The position numbers were made by a program, and so were the translations under genes. From positions 1 through 17,545 of the forward strand of contig JAGWAK010000026.1 of the NCBI GenBank assembly GCA_021296435.1: 17,545 nucleotides of DNA, in the 5' to 3' direction. Each line of letters begins with the position of its first letter. Positions within the stretch are counted from its first letter, which is position 1. Below the pieces are notes generated by a model. That model saw only the letters and a program-made list of their open reading frames with translations. It did no database searches and had not been told where the DNA came from. Shown here one piece after another: positions 7,239 through 15,226 of this stretch. This stretch comes from Acidimicrobiia bacterium (GTDB lineage Bacteria > Actinomycetota > Acidimicrobiia > Acidimicrobiales > CATQHL01).

Positions 7239-8954
7239 GTGAGCGGATTCTACCGGTCACCGCTGGCAGGGGACGGCGAGCCGGGATCTCGAGGCTTCGG
7301 CGCCCGACGCCGCCGCAGCGGTCGCAGCGCCACCCTCGTCGGCGCCGGTGTGGTGCTGTCGCGCCTGTCGGGGGTGGCGCGGGAGGTGGTCCTGGGGGCG
7401 TTTCTGGGCACGCGCGCCTCCGCCGACGCCTTCGGCGCCGCTCTGCGCGTCCCCAAGCTGCTGCAGAACCTGCTGGGGGAGGGGGCCCTGTCGGCCTCGT
7501 TCATCCCGGTGTACGCCCAGGTCCTCGAGGAAGGCGACGAGAAGCGGGCGGGCCGTCTGGCGGGCGCGGTGGCGGGGCTGCTGGCGGTGCTCACAGGCGG
7601 GCTGGTGCTGCTGGCGATCTTCCTGGCCGAGCCGCTTACCTGGATCGTGGCCCCCGGTTTCTCCGGAGTCCGGCACGAACTCACCGTTGTGCTGATCCGC
7701 ATCATGGCCGGCGGGATCGGCCTGATCGTGATGGCGGCTTGGTGCCTCGGCGTGCTGAACGCGCACCGGCGCTTCTTCCTCTCCTACGTGGCGCCGGTGC
7801 TGTGGAACGTGGCCATCGTGGCGGCGGTGGCGGCCGCCGGCGTCGTCGGTGCGGCCGAGACCGGGATCGCCGAGGCGGCGGCGTGGGGCGTGCTGGTGGG
7901 CGGTGCTCTGCAGTTCGTTGTCCAGATCCCCGCCGTGCTGTCACTGGTGCCGCGCCTGCGGATCAGCCTGCGGCTGCGGCTGCGCGGCGTACGCGAGGTG
8001 GCGCGCCGGTTCGGACCGGCGGTGGCGGGCCGCGGTGTCGTCACGATCTCGAGCTACACCGACGTGATCCTGGCGTCGTTGCTGGCCACCGGCGCCATCG
8101 CCTACCTGGACCGCGCCCAGGTGCTGTATCTCATGCCCATCAGCGTTTTTGCGGTGTCGGTGGCGGCCGCGGACCTGCCCGAACTGGCACGCGAGCAGGA
8201 CAGCCGCGAGCGCATGCACGAGCGTCTCGTCGTCGCCGCCGCCCGGGTGCTTCTGTTCCTGGTCTTCGCCGTCGTCGCATTCGTGATCTTCGGCCGACCC
8301 ATCGTGGGGGCCCTCTACGAGAGGGTGAAGTTCACTTCCGATGACACCTACGTGGTGTGGCTGGTGCTGGCGGCCTACAGCCTGGGAATCGTGGCTGCGG
8401 GACTCTCACGGCTGCTGCAGAACACGTGCTACGCCGCCGGTGACACCAAGGGTCCGGCCCGCATAGCCGGCGGTCGGCTGGTCTTCGCCGCGCTGGGGGG
8501 GCTGGTGCTGATGATCCAACTCGACCGGGTGGGGATCGTTGACGGCGAACTCCGGCGATTGGGTGACCTCCCGGCTTTCTGGCTCCTCGACAGTGAGATC
8601 CGCCAGACGGGCGACATCCGCCGACTCGGGGCGGTCGGCCTGGCGTTGGCCGCGGCCGTCGCGGCCTGGCTGGAGTTCGGGATGCTGCGCCGGCGCGCCC
8701 AGCGCACGCTGGGTTTGCGCGTGCCGTTCGCCCGGCTGGCGGGACGGCTGCTGCCCGCTGCGCTCGTGGCGGGGGTGGTCGGCTTTCTGCTGATGCGGGC
8801 CCTGGACGGGGCTCCGCACCTGCTGACCGCCCCGGTCTGCCTGGCCGTCAGCGGCAGTCTCTACCTGCTGGTGGCCAATGTCTGCGGCCAGCCGGCGGCC
8901 CGCCACCTGTTGCTCCCCCTGCGCCGCCGCTTCTGGGCGGCTCGACGCCGCTGA
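7239..8954 (+). CDS. murJ: Lipid II flippase MurJ (MviN)
   Basis: A 571-residue polytopic membrane protein of the MOP exporter superfamily that moves lipid-linked peptidoglycan precursor across the cytoplasmic membrane. A basic cytoplasmic N-terminus (about residues 20-30) leads into the family signature LSRLSGVAREVVLGAFLGT, then ADAFGAALRVPKLLQNLLGEGALSASFIP, typical of MurJ/MviN helices 1-2. Around a dozen hydrophobic segments follow, fitting the usual 14-helix core. The internal repeat motif LSRLLQNTCYAAGDTKGPAR is present near residue 390. A hydrophilic stretch at about residues 429-465 (DRVGIVDGELRRLGDLP and on) interrupts the last helices and looks like an added loop. Start GTG 7239 was chosen because it follows the TACGCT box by 6 nt; upstream in-frame codons are only an antisense shadow of proA. 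Confidence 0.93.
   Translation: MSGFYRSPLAGDGEPGSRGFGARRRRSGRSATLVGAGVVLSRLSGVAREVVLGAFLGTRASADAFGAALRVPKLLQNLLGEGALSASFIPVYAQVLEEGDEKRAGRLAGAVAGLLAVLTGGLVLLAIFLAEPLTWIVAPGFSGVRHELTVVLIRIMAGGIGLIVMAAWCLGVLNAHRRFFLSYVAPVLWNVAIVAAVAAAGVVGAAETGIAEAAAWGVLVGGALQFVVQIPAVLSLVPRLRISLRLRLRGVREVARRFGPAVAGRGVVTISSYTDVILASLLATGAIAYLDRAQVLYLMPISVFAVSVAAADLPELAREQDSRERMHERLVVAAARVLLFLVFAVVAFVIFGRPIVGALYERVKFTSDDTYVVWLVLAAYSLGIVAAGLSRLLQNTCYAAGDTKGPARIAGGRLVFAALGGLVLMIQLDRVGIVDGELRRLGDLPAFWLLDSEIRQTGDIRRLGAVGLALAAAVAAWLEFGMLRRRAQRTLGLRVPFARLAGRLLPAALVAGVVGFLLMRALDGAPHLLTAPVCLAVSGSLYLLVANVCGQPAARHLLLPLRRRFWAARRR
7247..7252 (-). promoter_or_regulatory. Putative -10 box for proA, inside the first codons of murJ
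   Basis: On the minus strand this reads TAGAAT, close to the sigma-70-type consensus. It would start transcription near 7240 and give a leader of about 48 nt containing the GGGAGG ribosome site. No clear -35 box is visible. It directly overlaps the murJ start region. Confidence 0.45.
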
Positions 8955-8984
8955 GCCCATTGCCCGGCTCGCGCCGGCGTCCCG

Positions 8985-8990
8985 TAGCCT
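8985..8990 (+). promoter_or_regulatory. Putative -10 box for the MoxR-VWA gene pair, placed for a leaderless transcript
   Basis: TAGCCT ends 8 nt before the ATG at 8999, with no ribosome-binding site between. A loose -35-like TTGCCC sits at 8960-8965 with a long 19-nt spacer. The short murJ-moxR gap also contains a small CCGGC/GCCGG stem (8964-8977). Confidence 0.5.
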
Positions 8991-8998
8991 GACGTTCC

Positions 8999-9883
8999 AT
9001 GGCTCATCGCTTCTCCAGCGTCGGCGCGGTCCGGGACGGGCTCGACGGCGTGCAATATCTGGCCGATGAGGGCATCGCCGGGGTCGTCTACCTGGCGGAC
9101 CGGCTGGCCAAGCCCGTCCTGGTGGAGGGCCCGGCGGGGACCGGCAAGACGCAGTTGGCCAAGAGTGTGGCGGAGATGTGCGGGGCCCGCCTCATCCGCC
9201 TGCAGTGCTACGAGGGAATCGACGAGGCCAAGGCGCTCTACGAGTGGAACTACAAGAAGCAGCTGCTGCGGATCCAGGCGGAGTCGCAGACCTGGGACGA
9301 GGTGTCCGATGACATCTTTTCCGAGGAGTTCCTGCTCACCCGGCCGCTGCTGGAAGCGATCAGGGCCAGCGATCCCGTGGTGCTGCTGGTGGACGAGGTG
9401 GACCGCGTCGAAGTGGAGACCGAGGCCCTGCTGCTGGAGATCCTGAGCGACTACCAGGTGTCGATTCCGGAGTTGGGCACCATCGAGGCCACCCAGATCC
9501 CCCTCGTGTTCCTCACCTCCAACAACACCCGCGAGCTCTCCGAGGCCCTGAAGCGCCGCTGCCTGTATCTCTACATCGACTATCCCGACCTCCAGCGGGA
9601 GCGCGACATCGTGTTGACCAAGGTGCCGGACATCAGCCAGAGCCTGGCCGACGAGGTGGCACGCATCGTCCGTTCGGTGCGCCAGTTGGAGTTGAAGAAG
9701 GCGCCGTCGGTTTCCGAGACCCTGGACTGGGCGCGCACGCTGGTGCTGTTGGGCGTCGAGCACGTCGACGCCGAGACGGCCGCCGAGACGGTTCACACGC
9801 TTCTCAAGTACCGCAGCGACATCGAGAAGGCCCTGAAGGAGTTCTCCGCCGGCGACGCCCGGAGTTCCGGCCTGCCGCACTGA
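8999..9883 (+). CDS. MoxR-family AAA+ ATPase
   Basis: A 294-residue single-domain AAA+ protein. Walker A is GPAGTGKT at residues 44-51 (K50), and Walker B is VVLLVDEVDR with D132 and E133. LVFLTSNNTRELSEALKRRC supplies the sensor-1 asparagine and arginine-finger region, and a helical lid follows. It is closest in feel to the CoxD-like branch of MoxR proteins. Known family theme: MoxR ATPases work as chaperone-like motors with a VWA-domain partner to mature metal enzymes or activate complexes; CoxD with CoxE does this for aerobic CO dehydrogenase. Here the next gene encodes just such a VWA partner, but no CO dehydrogenase subunits are in the window, so the client is unknown. The ATG start follows a TAGCCT box by 8 nt. 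Confidence 0.9.
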   Translation: MAHRFSSVGAVRDGLDGVQYLADEGIAGVVYLADRLAKPVLVEGPAGTGKTQLAKSVAEMCGARLIRLQCYEGIDEAKALYEWNYKKQLLRIQAESQTWDEVSDDIFSEEFLLTRPLLEAIRASDPVVLLVDEVDRVEVETEALLLEILSDYQVSIPELGTIEATQIPLVFLTSNNTRELSEALKRRCLYLYIDYPDLQRERDIVLTKVPDISQSLADEVARIVRSVRQLELKKAPSVSETLDWARTLVLLGVEHVDAETAAETVHTLLKYRSDIEKALKEFSAGDARSSGLPH

Positions 9884-9933
9884 GCGGCGCCGCGGGTGCT
9901 GACAGTGCGGCGGCCCGCAGCCCGGGGCCGATC

Positions 9934-11400
9934 GTGACAGCGCAGACGGCCGCGACCGGAGCCGGGACGGCCGAATCGCCGCTGCTGGCGCTGCTCGGCG
10001 GCTTCATCGCGGAGTTGCGCCGCGCCGGCCTGCCGGTCAGCCTCACTGAGCATCTCGACGCCATGGAGGCGGTGCGCCACATCCCCCTCGACGACCGCGA
10101 GGCGTTCAAGTTCGCCCTGGCCGCCACGCTGGTCAAGCACCACGCCCACTGGCGGGCCTTCGAGACCGTCTTCGAGGTGTACTTCTCGCTGCGCGGCGCC
10201 GAGTACGAGCCCGGCGACGGCGCCTGGGCCGACGACGTGGATCCTTCCGAACTCCTGGATCCCCGGTCGGAGGGAAAGGGGGGCGGCGAGCCGCTGAGCG
10301 ACGAGGATCTGGCCCGGCTGCTGTTCGCGGCGCTGCTGCGGGGCGATCAGGCGCAGTTGCGGGCGGTGGCCTGGCGAGCCGTGCAGCGTTACGCGGGCAT
10401 GGAGCCGGGCCGGCCGGTGGGCGGCACCTACTACCTCTATCGCACGCTGCGCAACCTGGCGCTGGACGACCTGCTGGAGCGGCTCCTGGAGACCATCGAA
10501 GAGGAAGCCGAACGACCGCTCACGCCGCTGGAGGAGCGCCTCGAGCGCGACGAGTTGGAGTCGCGCATCGATCAACTTCGCCAGGAGGTGGAGGCCGAGA
10601 TCCGGCGTCGCCTGGTGGCCGACCGCGGTGCTGAGGCGATGGCCCGGACGCTGCGCAAGCCGCTTCCCGAGGATGTGGAGTTCATGCACGCCACGCGGGA
10701 GGAGATGGAGGCCCTGCGCAAGGCCATCGATCCGCTGACCCGCAAGCTGGCGGCGCGCCTGTCCCGGCGGCGGCGCCATGCCAGGCGGGGCGTGCTGGAT
10801 TTCCGCAGGACCATCCGGCAGTCGCTGAGCTACGGCGGCGTCCCGGCCGAGCCGCGCTTCCGCTACAAGCGGCCCGCCAAGCCCGAGATCATGGTCATTG
10901 CCGACATCAGCGGCTCGGTGGCAGCCTTCGCCCGCTTCACACTGCACCTCGTGTACGCCATCAGCAGCCATTTCTCCAAGGTGCGCTCGTTCGTCTTCAT
11001 CGACGGGCTGGACGAGGTCACGAACCTCTTCGAGACGAGTGAGGACATCACCGAGGCGGTGCACAGGGTGAACACGTCCGCGGACGTGGTGTGGGTGGAC
11101 GGCCACTCCGACTACGGCCACGCCCTGGGGGTGTTCTGGGACCGCTACGGCGCGTCGGTCGGCCCGAAGACCACCGTCATGGTCCTGGGCGACGCCCGCA
11201 ACAACTACCACGCCTCCGGGTCGTGGGTGATGCGCGAACTGCACCGCAAGGCCCGGCGGGTCTTCTGGCTGAACCCCGAGCCGCGCTCCTACTGGGACAC
11301 CGGCGACTCCATCATGAGCGAGTACAGCACCCACTGTGACGGCACTTTCGAGGTGCGCACGCTGCGGCATCTGGAGCGCTTCGTGGAGAAGACGTTCTAG
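9934..11400 (+). CDS. VWA domain protein, CoxE-like (partner of the MoxR ATPase)
   Basis: A 488-residue protein with a CoxE-type N-terminal helical part (LLALLGGFIAELRRAGLPVS, then FKFALAATLVKHHAHWRAFE) and a C-terminal von Willebrand A domain. The metal-ion-dependent adhesion site is visible as IADISGSVAAFARF (D324, S326, S328), with a later acidic position in VDGHSDYGHALGVF. Between them lies a long charged helical stretch (about residues 175-275, rich in E and R) likely to form coiled coil. The GTG start at 9934 lacks a clear ribosome site; no other in-frame start exists between it and the moxR stop 50 nt upstream. The pair is almost certainly co-transcribed. Family role: works with a MoxR ATPase in assembly or metal insertion; the client is not identifiable here. 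Confidence 0.88.
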   Translation: MTAQTAATGAGTAESPLLALLGGFIAELRRAGLPVSLTEHLDAMEAVRHIPLDDREAFKFALAATLVKHHAHWRAFETVFEVYFSLRGAEYEPGDGAWADDVDPSELLDPRSEGKGGGEPLSDEDLARLLFAALLRGDQAQLRAVAWRAVQRYAGMEPGRPVGGTYYLYRTLRNLALDDLLERLLETIEEEAERPLTPLEERLERDELESRIDQLRQEVEAEIRRRLVADRGAEAMARTLRKPLPEDVEFMHATREEMEALRKAIDPLTRKLAARLSRRRRHARRGVLDFRRTIRQSLSYGGVPAEPRFRYKRPAKPEIMVIADISGSVAAFARFTLHLVYAISSHFSKVRSFVFIDGLDEVTNLFETSEDITEAVHRVNTSADVVWVDGHSDYGHALGVFWDRYGASVGPKTTVMVLGDARNNYHASGSWVMRELHRKARRVFWLNPEPRSYWDTGDSIMSEYSTHCDGTFEVRTLRHLERFVEKTF

Positions 11401-11419
11401 GGCGACCGCGGCGCGCCTC

Positions 11420-11425
11420 TAAAAT
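11420..11425 (+). promoter_or_regulatory. Putative -10 box for the coiled-coil/ANTAR gene pair
   Basis: TAAAAT is a strong match to a sigma-70-type -10 box and stands out in this GC-rich stretch. It ends 6 nt before the GTG at 11432, again the leaderless spacing. No -35 match is evident. Confidence 0.6.
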
Positions 11426-11431
11426 GCCCGT

Positions 11432-11743
11432 GTGTCCCTTGCCGTCCTGCCCGGCGTCGTGATCCGGCGGCGGATCACCGAGGTGTCCCGCCGGCTGGCG
11501 CGTTGCCGCCAGGAGTTGCAGGTGGCCGAGGAGCAACTCGTCCACTTCAGCGACTCCGAGGCGGACGCGCACCTCCGGTCACTGGTGTCGGAGACCCCGG
11601 TCGCCGACCGCGAGCTCCGCACCGCGGCACGCCACGCCGCGGCGATGACAGGTCACCGTGACCGCCTCCAGGCGGAGATCTCCCAGTTGGAGGAACGCCT
11701 GGACGATCTGCTGGACCGCCTCTCGAGCAGGAGGAACCCGTGA
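11432..11743 (+). CDS. Small coiled-coil protein of unknown function
   Basis: I do not recognise the family. The 103-residue product is almost wholly helical and charged, with heptad-like stretches at about residues 10-40 (ITEVSRRLARCRQELQVAEE) and 70-100 (GHRDRLQAEISQLEERLDDL), separated by a part rich in alanine and charged residues. It has no signal peptide, membrane segment or cysteine motif (a single Cys). It starts at GTG 11432, 6 nt after a TAAAAT box, and its TGA overlaps the GTG start of the ANTAR regulator (GTGA), so the two are translated in a coupled way. Codon use resembles its neighbours, and promoter, start and overlap argue that it is a real gene. A role connected to the regulator is suggested only by position. 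Confidence 0.75.
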   Translation: MSLAVLPGVVIRRRITEVSRRLARCRQELQVAEEQLVHFSDSEADAHLRSLVSETPVADRELRTAARHAAAMTGHRDRLQAEISQLEERLDDLLDRLSSRRNP

Positions 11744-12366
11744 CTGCTGAGCGAACCGTCGGGACGCGCACGCGTGTCCTGATCGCCGAGGACGAGGCCA
11801 TCATCCGCTTGGACCTGAAGGAGACCCTCACCGCCGAGGGCTACGAGGTGGTCGCCGACAGCGGGCGCGGCGACGAGGCTCTGGCGCTTGTGCGCGAGCT
11901 GCGTCCCGACGTGGCCATCCTGGACATCAAGATGCCGGGCAACGACGGCCTGGCGGTGGCCCGAGCGATCAGCGACGAGCGTCTCTGCGCGGTCTTGGTC
12001 CTGACCGCCTTCAGCCAGCGCGAGCTGGTGGCGCAGGCGGCGCAGTCGGGCGTCCTGGCGTACCTCGTCAAGCCCTTCGCGGCCGGCGAGTTGGTGGCGG
12101 CCATCGAGATCGCCCTGGCTCGCTTCGGCGAGGCGCAGGCACTCAAAGCCGAAGCCACCGACTATGCCGAGCAACTCCAGACCCGCAAGATCGTCGAGCG
12201 CGCCAAGGGCCTGCTCATGGACAACTACGGCTTCCGCGAGGACGACGCTTTCGCCTTCATGCGCAGCACCGCCATGAACCAGCGGCGCCCCATGCGCGCC
12301 GTGGCCGAGGATCTGCTGGCGGGCACCCTCTCGGTGGCCTCGACGCCCGCCGACGACTCGCGGTGA
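11740..12366 (+). CDS. pdtaR: ANTAR-domain response regulator (PdtaR-like transcription antiterminator)
   Basis: A 208-residue protein with an N-terminal receiver domain: acidic pair in AEDEA (E17, D18), phospho-acceptor D62 in AILDIKMPG, T89, and K111 in YLVKPF. A C-terminal ANTAR RNA-binding domain covers about residues 145-195 (LQTRKIVERAKGLLMDNYGF, then DDAFAFMRSTAMNQRRPM). Family knowledge: the regulator is phosphorylated by a histidine kinase such as PdtaS, dimerises, and binds paired RNA hairpins to prevent termination. In Mycobacterium tuberculosis pdtaR also lies a few genes before polA, rpsA, coaE and uvrB, so this is conserved synteny. The kinase gene is not in the window. The start is GTG, overlapping the stop of the coiled-coil gene; polA follows after 45 nt. 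Confidence 0.92.
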   Translation: MTAERTVGTRTRVLIAEDEAIIRLDLKETLTAEGYEVVADSGRGDEALALVRELRPDVAILDIKMPGNDGLAVARAISDERLCAVLVLTAFSQRELVAQAAQSGVLAYLVKPFAAGELVAAIEIALARFGEAQALKAEATDYAEQLQTRKIVERAKGLLMDNYGFREDDAFAFMRSTAMNQRRPMRAVAEDLLAGTLSVASTPADDSR

Positions 12367-12367
12367 G

Positions 12368-12379
12368 ACGCCGCGGCGT
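12368..12379. repeat. 12-base perfect palindrome after the ANTAR gene
   Basis: ACGCCGCGGCGT is its own reverse complement and begins two bases after the ANTAR gene stop. It could be a chance GC palindrome, part of a hairpin, or a protein site before polA. No T-run follows. Confidence 0.3.
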
Positions 12380-12411
12380 GTTCGCGTCGTCGCCCGCCGC
12401 CACCTGAATCC

Positions 12412-15144
12412 GTGACCGGCCTGCTGCTCATCGACGGGCACTCCCTGGCCTACCGGGCCTTCCACGCGCTCCCCGAGGATCTCAAGACCGCCTCCGGGCA
12501 GGTCACCAACGCGGTCTACGGCTTCACCTCGATGCTGGTGAACCTGCTGCGCGACCACGCACCGGAACGGGTGGCGGTGGCGTTCGACCTGCCCGGCGGC
12601 ACGTTCCGTCACGAGCGCCTCGACAGCTACAAGGCCAACCGGTCGAAACCGCCGGAGATTTTCCGCGAACAGCTGGGCCTGCTGCGCGAGGTGTTGGAGG
12701 TGCTGGGGGTGCGCACCGTGGAGGCACCCGGTTTCGAGGCCGACGACATCCTGGCGACCCTCGCCACCGAGGCGGCTGTCGAGGGCCTGGACGTGGCCGT
12801 CGTGACGGGGGACCGCGACGCCTTCCAGTTGGTGGCCGACCCTCACGTCACGGTGCTGTACCCCCGCCGGGGCATGTCGGACCCCGTGCGCTACGACGAG
12901 GCGGGCATCGAGGAGCGCACCGGCGTGCGGCCCGCCGACTACGTGGACTATGCAGCCCTGCGCGGCGACACCTCCGACAACCTGCCGGGCGTGCCCGGCG
13001 TGGGGGAGAAGACGGCGGCCCGGCTCATCAACGCCCACGGCGGCATCGACGGCATCTACGCGCATCTCGACGAGCAGACCCCCAAGTTGCGGTCGTCGCT
13101 GCAGGAGGCGGAGGAGGCCGTTCGCCTGAACTGCGAACTGATGGAGCTGCGGCGCGATCTGGACCTTCCCGTCGCCGTCGGCGACCTGGCGGTGACGCCG
13201 GCGGGCACCGAGGAGATCCTCCGCCTGTTCGAGTTCCTGGAGTTCGGCTCGCTGCTGGGGCGGCTGGGCGAGGCTCTGGGCCTGGAGTTCGCGCCCGAGG
13301 CGGACGCCGAGGTGCTCGAGGTTGCCGTGGATCAGCCCGGCGATGTGGCCGCCACCGTGGCCCGCATCACCGCCCTGGCGCAGAGCGGTCGGCTGGCCGT
13401 TGCCGGGGCGTGGCGCGGCCGGCGAGGCCGGTCGGAGTTCGAGGGGTTGGCCCTCATCGATGCCGACGAGAGCCCTCCCGATGGGTCATCGCGGACCGGC
13501 GAGGACGGCGCCGCCGCTGCCCACAGCGCGGTATGGATTCCGGGAGACCTCCTGGACGACGGGGCGCTGCGGGAGGCACTCGCCGGTCTGTTCGGTGAGG
13601 GCGCGCCCGCATTGGTGGCGCACGACGCCAGGGACCTGATGCGCGGCCTGCTGGCCATCGGAATCGATGTCCGCTCGCTGAGCATGGACACCGCCATCGC
13701 CGCCTACCTACTGGATCCTTCGCAATCCGACTATCCCGTCGGGGACCTGCTGGCGCGCTACGCCGGTTGCGCCCTGACCGGCGACGGCGGCGAGGAGGAG
13801 ACGCAGGGACGGCTGGCGTTCCCCGAGACCGGCGAGGCGCTCCGGACCCGCACCGCGCTCGAGGCCCTCGCCGCGGCCCGCCTGGCGGAACCCCTGCGCG
13901 CCGAGTTGCGCGACGGCGGCGCCGAGACGCTGCACGACACGATCGAGGTGCCGCTGGTGCGGGTGCTGGCCCGGATGGAGCACTGTGGCGTGGGTGTGGA
14001 CCTGGCGGGCCTCGAGGCGCTCACCCGCGAGCTCGAGGAGGAGGCCACGCGGCTGCGCGCCGCGGTCGTGGCCGACGCCGGGGAGGAGTTCAACGTCAAC
14101 TCCCCCCAGCAGCTCGCCAGGGTGCTCTTCGAGCGCCTCGGCCTGCCGCCCCAGAAGCGGACCAAGACCGGCTACTCCACCGACGCCGCCACGCTGGAGC
14201 GCCTGCGCGGCGAGCACGACATCGTGGAGCACCTGCTGGCCTACCGGGAAGTGGAGAAGCTGCGCTCCACCTACGGGCACGGGTTGGCGGCCGAAGTGGA
14301 CTCGCGCACCGGTCGCATCCACGCCACCTTCAACCAGACGGTGGCCCGCACCGGCCGGCTCTCCTCCGACGCCCCCAATCTGCACAACATCCCGGTTCGC
14401 ACCGAGACCGGCCGCGCCTTCCGGAAGGTGTTCGTGCCCGCCGCGGGCACCGTGCTGCTGATCGCCGACTACAACCAGATCGAGTTGCGCTGCATCGCCC
14501 ACCTGGCCGACGACCCGGGGCTCATCGCCGCCTTCGAGGCGGGGGAGGACATCCACACCGCCACCGCGGCGAGGGTTTTCGGGGTCGCACCCGATGTGGT
14601 CACCACCGAGCTGCGGTCCAAGGCCAAGATGGTGTCCTACGGCCTGGCCTACGGCATGGAGTCCTACGGGTTGGGTCAGCGCCTGTCGATCCCCACCGAG
14701 GAGGCCCAGGTCATCCTGGACGCCTACTTCGGCGCCTTCCCGGCGGTGCGCGATTACATGGACAGCGCCGTGGCCCGGGCCAGGGAGTTGGGCTATACCG
14801 AGACGCTCTATGGCCGGCGGCGGCCGATACCCGAACTCCGCTCGGACAACTTCCGGGTGCGCCAGGCCGGCGAGCGCCAGGCCAAGAACGCCGGCATCCA
14901 GGGTCTTGCCGCCGACATCTTCAAAGTGGCGCTGGTGCACATCGACGGCGCCCTGGAGCGCGACGGCATGGCCAGCCGGCTCATCCTGCAGGTCCACGAC
15001 GAGGTCATCCTGGAGGTGCCCGAGGCCGAGCGCAGTGCCGCGGCCGAGTTGGTGTGCCGGGAGATGGCCGCCGCTTGCGACCTGCGGGTCCCGCTGGTGG
15101 TGGACTTGGCCTTCGGCAGCACCTGGGCGGCCGCCAAGGCCTGA
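12412..15144 (+). CDS. polA: DNA polymerase I, probably without 3'-5' proofreading activity
   Basis: A 910-residue three-domain Pol I for gap filling and RNA primer removal. The 5'-nuclease domain (residues 1 to about 290) shows IDGHSLAYRAFHALP, FEADDILATLA, GDRDAFQLV and GDTSDNLPGVPGVGEKTAAR (D186). The middle domain (about 305-490) has the size of the 3'-5' exonuclease domain, but I find no DxE exonuclease motif near its start (AVAGAWRGRRG is there instead), as in Taq and mycobacterial Pol I. The polymerase domain carries motif A IADYNQIELRC (D686), motif B RSKAKMVSYGLAYG, and motif C LQVHDEVILEV (D863, E864). It starts at GTG 12412, 45 nt after the ANTAR gene, with no clear ribosome site, so co-transcription with the upstream pair is possible. 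A hairpin follows the stop. Confidence 0.96.
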   Translation: MTGLLLIDGHSLAYRAFHALPEDLKTASGQVTNAVYGFTSMLVNLLRDHAPERVAVAFDLPGGTFRHERLDSYKANRSKPPEIFREQLGLLREVLEVLGVRTVEAPGFEADDILATLATEAAVEGLDVAVVTGDRDAFQLVADPHVTVLYPRRGMSDPVRYDEAGIEERTGVRPADYVDYAALRGDTSDNLPGVPGVGEKTAARLINAHGGIDGIYAHLDEQTPKLRSSLQEAEEAVRLNCELMELRRDLDLPVAVGDLAVTPAGTEEILRLFEFLEFGSLLGRLGEALGLEFAPEADAEVLEVAVDQPGDVAATVARITALAQSGRLAVAGAWRGRRGRSEFEGLALIDADESPPDGSSRTGEDGAAAAHSAVWIPGDLLDDGALREALAGLFGEGAPALVAHDARDLMRGLLAIGIDVRSLSMDTAIAAYLLDPSQSDYPVGDLLARYAGCALTGDGGEEETQGRLAFPETGEALRTRTALEALAAARLAEPLRAELRDGGAETLHDTIEVPLVRVLARMEHCGVGVDLAGLEALTRELEEEATRLRAAVVADAGEEFNVNSPQQLARVLFERLGLPPQKRTKTGYSTDAATLERLRGEHDIVEHLLAYREVEKLRSTYGHGLAAEVDSRTGRIHATFNQTVARTGRLSSDAPNLHNIPVRTETGRAFRKVFVPAAGTVLLIADYNQIELRCIAHLADDPGLIAAFEAGEDIHTATAARVFGVAPDVVTTELRSKAKMVSYGLAYGMESYGLGQRLSIPTEEAQVILDAYFGAFPAVRDYMDSAVARARELGYTETLYGRRRPIPELRSDNFRVRQAGERQAKNAGIQGLAADIFKVALVHIDGALERDGMASRLILQVHDEVILEVPEAERSAAAELVCREMAAACDLRVPLVVDLAFGSTWAAAKA

Positions 15145-15157
15145 GCGGCACGCCGTC

Positions 15158-15174
15158 GAGCACCCTCGGTGCTC
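15158..15174 (+). terminator. Stem-loop after polA, possible weak terminator
   Basis: GAGCACC at 15158-15164 pairs perfectly with GGTGCTC at 15168-15174 around a 3-nt loop, 13 nt after the polA stop. No T-run follows, so it could be an RNA 3'-end stabiliser or a weak terminator separating polA from the rpsA promoter. Confidence 0.45.
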
Positions 15175-15185
15175 CGGACCAGGGA

Positions 15186-15213
15186 TTGCAGTTGGTGGTC
15201 GTGCTGTTAGCCT
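15186..15213 (+). promoter_or_regulatory. Putative rpsA promoter
   Basis: TTGCAG at 15186-15191 and TAGCCT at 15208-15213 are separated by 16 nt. The -10 box equals those proposed for nfeD and moxR. Transcription would begin near 15220, leaving a leader of about 75 nt before the rpsA GTG; unlike most other promoters here, this one is not leaderless. Confidence 0.5.
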
Positions 15214-15226
15214 TGCCCCTGCTATC

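Noticed and set aside
8999..11400. A carbon monoxide dehydrogenase (cox) operon
   Set aside because: Only the CoxD/CoxE-like accessory proteins are present; no coxM, coxS or coxL-type subunits occur in the window.
15158..15174. Classical rho-independent terminator after polA
   Set aside because: The stem is good but there is no following T-run; listed only as a weak candidate.
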